A DNA stretch of 7,014 nt from Crenothrix polyspora (GTDB taxonomy: Bacteria > Pseudomonadota > Gammaproteobacteria > Methylococcales > Methylomonadaceae). Positions 4,991-7,014 of this stretch are shown piece after piece. A program made the translations under genes and the position numbers. A model generated the notes under the pieces. It searched no databases and was not told where the DNA came from. It saw nothing but the letters and a program-made list of their open reading frames with translations. The stretch covers positions 1-7,014 of the forward strand of contig CAMDOP010000171.1 of NCBI GenBank assembly GCA_945903675.1. The letters are read 5' to 3'. How positions within the stretch are numbered: the stretch's first letter is position 1; each line of letters opens with the position of its first letter.

Positions 4991-5032
4991 AAACCCGACA
5001 CTCATAATAAGCATAAACCCGACAACTATCAA
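4991..5032 (-). promoter_or_regulatory. Promoter with paired direct-repeat operator for the AbiEi-type gene
   Basis: On the minus strand TTGATA (5027-5032) and TATTAT (5004-5009) are separated by exactly 17 bases, a good sigma-70 promoter. Two identical copies of TGTCGGGTTT lie at 5015-5024 (inside the spacer) and 4991-5000 (just after the -10), 24 bases apart. Their position over the promoter fits binding sites for the AbiEi-type winged-helix repressor. The promoter is seen directly; the binding protein is inference. Confidence 0.7.
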
Positions 5033-5057
5033 GTGGTGTTTATTTCAGATTGCCCCT

Positions 5058-5195
5058 CTAGCGCCTCCAATCTTTAAAGCTGTCCTTGGTTAATGCCGTG
5101 CCACCGCGACTAAACAGGCTTTCTACGCCTTTTTCTTCGGATTTATCAATAATGCTGTTAATGGCCACTTCCAGTAAGTGTCGGTAATGACTCAT
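5058..5195 (-). CDS. Small 45-residue protein or gene fragment of unknown family
   Basis: An ATG at 5193-5195 with AAGGTAAAG just upstream opens a 45-codon frame reading MSHYRHLLEVAINSIIDKSE, then EKGVESLFSRGGTALTKDSF, ending KDWRR. The codon use is gene-like, and the sequence looks like the conserved N-terminal part of a longer protein that was cut off after about 41 residues. The final KDWRR would then be junction sequence. I cannot name the family with confidence. It lies on the same strand as the AbiEi-type gene, 84 bases upstream of it, but the strong promoter between them suggests separate transcription. Confidence 0.5.
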   Translation of the reverse strand: MSHYRHLLEVAINSIIDKSEEKGVESLFSRGGTALTKDSFKDWRR

Positions 5196-5320
5196 ATCTT
5201 TACCTTATTCAGTATCTTGCTGAAATACTTAGGGTCTGGATGTTGCCATCTTAAGCCTTGTTTTTTGGTTACCAACTAAGACGGGACACTGAGTAGAAGA
5301 ATGATTCGCCAAGTACCAAA

Positions 5321-5390
5321 AAGTCCGTCATACTGGCCGAGAGAGCGAAGCAAGGGATTGCCGAGATCCAGTTGCCATGGATGGCAATTA
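5321..5390 (-). repeat. Divergent copy of the palindromic repeat
   Basis: This is an inverted copy of the element at 2383-2460. ATCCAGTTGCCATGGATGGCAA (palindrome core TTGCCATGGATGGCAA at 5372-5387) corresponds to the start of the other copies, and AAGTCCGTCATACTGG to the GAATGACGG side. The middle hairpin is replaced by a longer segment with GAGAGCGAAGCAAGGGATTG. No partner copy is seen nearby. Confidence 0.65.
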
Positions 5391-5423
5391 CAAAACAAAA
5401 CCAAACAAAACCACAACACCTAC

Positions 5424-5471
5424 CGTAGATGGGTAGAGCAACGCGAAACCCATCAGCCATAACAATAACCG
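5424..5471 (+). repeat. GATGGGT hairpin repeat, left copy
   Basis: A 27 bp hairpin unit at 5428-5454 has the perfect 7 bp arms GATGGGT and ACCCATC. It is preceded by CGTA and followed by TAACAATAACCG. It matches 6264-6312 with only about four differences, in the same orientation. The two copies bracket the third mntA-hepT module. Confidence 0.85.
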
Positions 5472-5630
5472 TTGGGCACAGCTAGCCCATCAACATAACT
5501 TGCAGATCTCTGATGTATGTTAAAATTGGGTTAACCATGTCATCCAGCCTAATATTTTTTATTAAAATAAAAGACATAACCTACAGAAAATTACATAGGC
5601 CCACTATTACTTGATAGGTAATTGATTATG
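5471..5630 (+). repeat. Second copy of the 160 bp intergenic repeat; leader of mntA 3
   Basis: This stretch matches 1749-1909 over its whole length. It begins with an imperfect inverted repeat (GTTGGGC...GCCCATCAAC) and ends in the ribosome site and ATG of mntA 3 (TGATAGGTAATTGATTATG). Here AGG at 5616-5618 gives a usable ribosome site 9 bases from the ATG. No strong promoter hexamers are obvious. Confidence 0.7.
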
Positions 5631-5918
5631 AATCGTCAACAAGCCATAGAAACATTGACTCAACATAAGCCCGAATTGGTTAAACGCTTCGGCATAACAC
5701 GATTAGCACTATTTGGTTCAACCGTGCGTAATGAAGCCAAACCAGAGAGCGATATTGATATCATCGCCGACTTTGATAGTCCGGCAACGTCTAAACAATA
5801 TTTTGGCATGCAATTTTATTTAGAAGATATATTAGCGACGCCTGTTGATTTAGTGACTGTAAAAGCGATGCGACCTGAACTTAGGCCTTTTATAGAAAAC
5901 GAGGCTATTAATGTCTGA
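5628..5918 (+). CDS. mntA: MntA-type antitoxin 3 (minimal nucleotidyltransferase)
   Basis: This is a compact MNT-fold protein of 96 residues, the standard size of the classic small family. It shows LFGS (G30-S31), the SDIDI acidic pair (D42, D44) and a third Asp at D74 in TPVDLVTV, so the adenylyltransferase site is intact. A TTG at 5622 would add two residues, but only the ATG at 5628 has the AGG ribosome site at a normal distance (9 bases). Its stop overlaps the hepT start by eight bases (5911-5918). It differs clearly from MntA 1 and MntA 2 and belongs to another branch of the family. Its own toxin partner is broken, so it is an orphan antitoxin or could modify another HEPN target (inference). 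Confidence 0.9.
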   Translation: MNRQQAIETLTQHKPELVKRFGITRLALFGSTVRNEAKPESDIDIIADFDSPATSKQYFGMQFYLEDILATPVDLVTVKAMRPELRPFIENEAINV

Positions 5919-6193
5919 ACGAGAATGGCGTTTTTATCTGATTGATATGCTTAAATTATGATGCAACCATTCGTAATTTGGAATTAGTGGGTGAAGCCGC
6001 AACGCATATACCGATTGAAATTCGTGATAGTTATCCCTCAGTTGCATGGAGACAAATTATTGCAACACGAAACCGATTAATTCATGGTTATTTAGGTATC
6101 GATAACGATGTATTATGGAGCATTATTCGCGATGATATTCCAGCTCTAATAGATGAGCTAGAAAAGATTGTAAATAAAGAAATAACCCTCTGA
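5911..6193 (+). pseudogene. hepT: HepT-type toxin 3, broken by an internal deletion with frameshift
   Basis: The ATG at 5911 begins MSEREWRFYLIDML, the normal N-terminus of this HepT branch, and this frame stops at 5959-5961. The next frame (+1) picks up at about 5951 with LNYDATIRNLELVGEAATHI and runs to 6193 with the RX4HXY motif intact (R-NRLI-H-G-Y at 6068-6091). Between DM and LNYDAT, family members normally carry some 20-25 residues of the first helix pair, and these are missing here. The gene has therefore lost roughly 60-75 bases, not a multiple of three. The downstream frame could only be translated from a poor TTG at 5942 and would lack the N-terminal helices. The toxin is almost surely inactive. 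Confidence 0.85.
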
Positions 6194-6263
6194 CAAACCA
6201 TGGCAGAGCAAGACAAGGCTGCAACAACATACAAACCCATTAACGCTTAGCAAATAGCCTGAA

Positions 6264-6312
6264 CGTAGGATGGGTAGAGCAACGCGAAACCCATCAATAA
6301 TAACAATAACCG
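6264..6312 (+). repeat. GATGGGT hairpin repeat, right copy
   Basis: The hairpin unit at 6269-6295, with arms GATGGGT and ACCCATC, is identical to 5428-5454. It is flanked by the same CGTA(G) on the left and TAACAATAACCG on the right. It lies 71 bases after the hepT 3 remnant and closes the cassette opened by the copy at 5424. Confidence 0.85.
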
Positions 6313-6355
6313 ATGAAAACGGCGATGCCTTTACCCATCCTTGTATGATCACCCA

Positions 6356-6874
6356 CTACCCTTTAACACTAACGTCTAAAACCTTGCTCCACTGCCCGAC
6401 TTGGTTATCTCGAATACGATAAATAGCCCGATACCTCCACAGCGCCACGGTGCCGGGTGCGGGCAACGGCGCGCTGTCTTCAAACTGGGTGGTCATTTGA
6501 ATGGCTACTAAACCAAACGTGCCGGTGCCGTAATCGGCTTCTATGACCAAGGCATCGGTACCATTATGGTACCAATACAAAACCGGATGACCGGCATTAA
6601 AATCATAAGTTAAATCCGGTTGCAACAAGGCCGGATCAGGGGCGGGGTTTTGAGCAGGAATAATATGCAAAGCTTTACCGATTGCTTCGGTATAATTTTT
6701 ATGCTTTTTAATGCGCACAATCAACGCACCCAAAAAACCAAGAATATCTGCATAAGGTTCTGAAGTGGGTGGCGTAACGACCACCAAAGGGACTGGCAGA
6801 CTAATAATCGTACCTTTAGGGCCATCGCGTAGCACCCGTTTAAGGCCAAAATTACCATCGGGATAACGAAACAA
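6356..6874 (-). pseudogene. 5'-truncated hypothetical protein with a fibronectin-like C-terminal region
   Basis: The frame codes about 172 residues from an in-frame TTG (6872-6874). There is no ribosome site, and a stop lies four codons upstream, so the 5' end looks cut. The sequence starts at once with domain-like text (FRYPDGNFG) and contains a Pro-rich stretch (LPVPLVVVTPP). The C-terminal 90 residues look like a fibronectin type III-like beta sandwich: VLYWYHNGTDALVIEADYG, TGTFGLVAI, ALWRYRAIYRIRDNQVGQWS. I recall similar C-termini in longer hypothetical proteins of environmental bacteria, of unknown function. No signal peptide or membrane segment is visible. Its start meets the ABC ATPase remnant head to head near 6862-6880. 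Confidence 0.6.
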
Positions 6875-7014
6875 AACAAGCGGTCATGCAAGCCATTGAA
6901 AATCTCAGCAAAGACTTAACCATTTTAATTATCGCGGATCGATTGACCGCGCTAAAAAATTGCACGCATATCATCGAGTTGGATAAGGGTGTCATTAAAC
7001 GTGTCGGTAGTTAT
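6862..7014 (+). pseudogene. 3' end of an ABC transporter ATPase, 5' part missing, runs off the window
   Basis: The frame picks up at DNETKQAVMQAIENLSK, the segment just after the D-loop of ABC exporter-type ATPases, and continues with LTILIIADRLTALKNC and IIELDKGVIKRVGSY. Walker A, the signature motif and Walker B are absent, because the upstream frame (stop at 6841-6843) carries the antisense of the minus-strand gene instead. The H-loop histidine of the usual AHRL is Asp here (GAT at 6937-6939), which would remove a residue needed for ATP hydrolysis. The end lies beyond the window. It is a non-functional fragment, probably once part of a peptide or lipid exporter. Confidence 0.78.

Larger units (their letters stand above)
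4974..5627. other. Intergenic region between the AbiEi-type gene and mntA 3
   Basis: Apart from the AbiEi promoter (4991-5032) and the 45-codon frame (5058-5195), this region holds only repeats: a palindromic repeat at 5321-5390, a GATGGGT hairpin repeat at 5424-5471 and the second 160 bp repeat at 5471-5630. I see nothing identifiable in 5196-5320. A 63-codon minus-strand frame across 5269-5460 is translation of the repeats. Confidence 0.65.

Noticed and set aside
5269..5460. Minus-strand 63-codon frame containing GFRVALPI
   Set aside because: It is translation of the palindromic and GATGGGT repeats. The same peptide appears in a second frame at 6158-6352 because the same repeat lies there.
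6158..6352. Minus-strand 64-codon frame containing GFRVALPI
   Set aside because: It is the antisense of the hepT 3 end plus the GATGGGT repeat; no ribosome site or family.

Overview
The window looks like an accessory island from a moderately AT-rich gammaproteobacterium. Codon use, the style of the intergenic repeats (GATGGGT...ACCCATC hairpins and CCGGCA...TGCCGG elements) and the family content would fit a methanotroph or sulfur-oxidiser type genome, but no housekeeping gene is present to fix the taxon. That assignment is inference only. There are no tRNAs, rRNAs, CRISPR arrays or recognisable transposases.

Layout. Positions 1-1692 hold two tandem MntA-HepT (MNT nucleotidyltransferase antitoxin / HEPN ribonuclease toxin) pairs in one tight run with short overlaps. 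Positions 1693-2998 are repeat-rich. They contain a 160 bp sequence that recurs at 5471-5630, a small GIY-YIG nuclease gene (2072-2362) bracketed by inverted copies of one palindromic repeat, and a second, gene-less pair of the same repeat. Positions 2999-3470 hold a BrnT toxin with an overlapping BrnA-position antitoxin. Positions 3513-4100 are the 3' end of a RecG-like/AlbA_2-type regulator that has lost its 5' part.

Positions 4202-4973 hold two convergent toxin-antitoxin remnants. A VapB-like antitoxin is followed by only the first codons of a PIN (VapC) toxin. An AbiEi-type (DUF6088) antitoxin on the minus strand is followed by only about 29 codons of its AbiEii-like nucleotidyltransferase toxin. 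The two toxin stubs run into each other at one seam near 4481-4488. Positions 5058-5195 carry a 45-codon fragment of unknown family. Positions 5424-6312 are a cassette bounded by two direct copies of a hairpin repeat. It contains a third MntA gene (intact) and a third HepT gene that is broken by an internal deletion with a frameshift. The right end joins a 5'-truncated minus-strand gene to the 3' end of an ABC transporter ATPase that runs off the window.

Taken together, this is a toxin-antitoxin cluster of six modules. Three keep both partners (two MntA-HepT pairs and BrnT-BrnA). In the other three (VapBC, AbiE-like, third MntA-HepT) the antitoxin reads through intact while the toxin is deleted or frameshifted. 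Several further gene fragments are joined end to end. The pattern suggests repeated deletion and recombination in a region where antitoxins are kept and toxins are lost. I do not see a clearly new multi-gene system. The most unusual items are the double-toxin deletion seam, the repeat-bracketed GIY-YIG element and the repeat-bracketed mntA3-hepT3 cassette.
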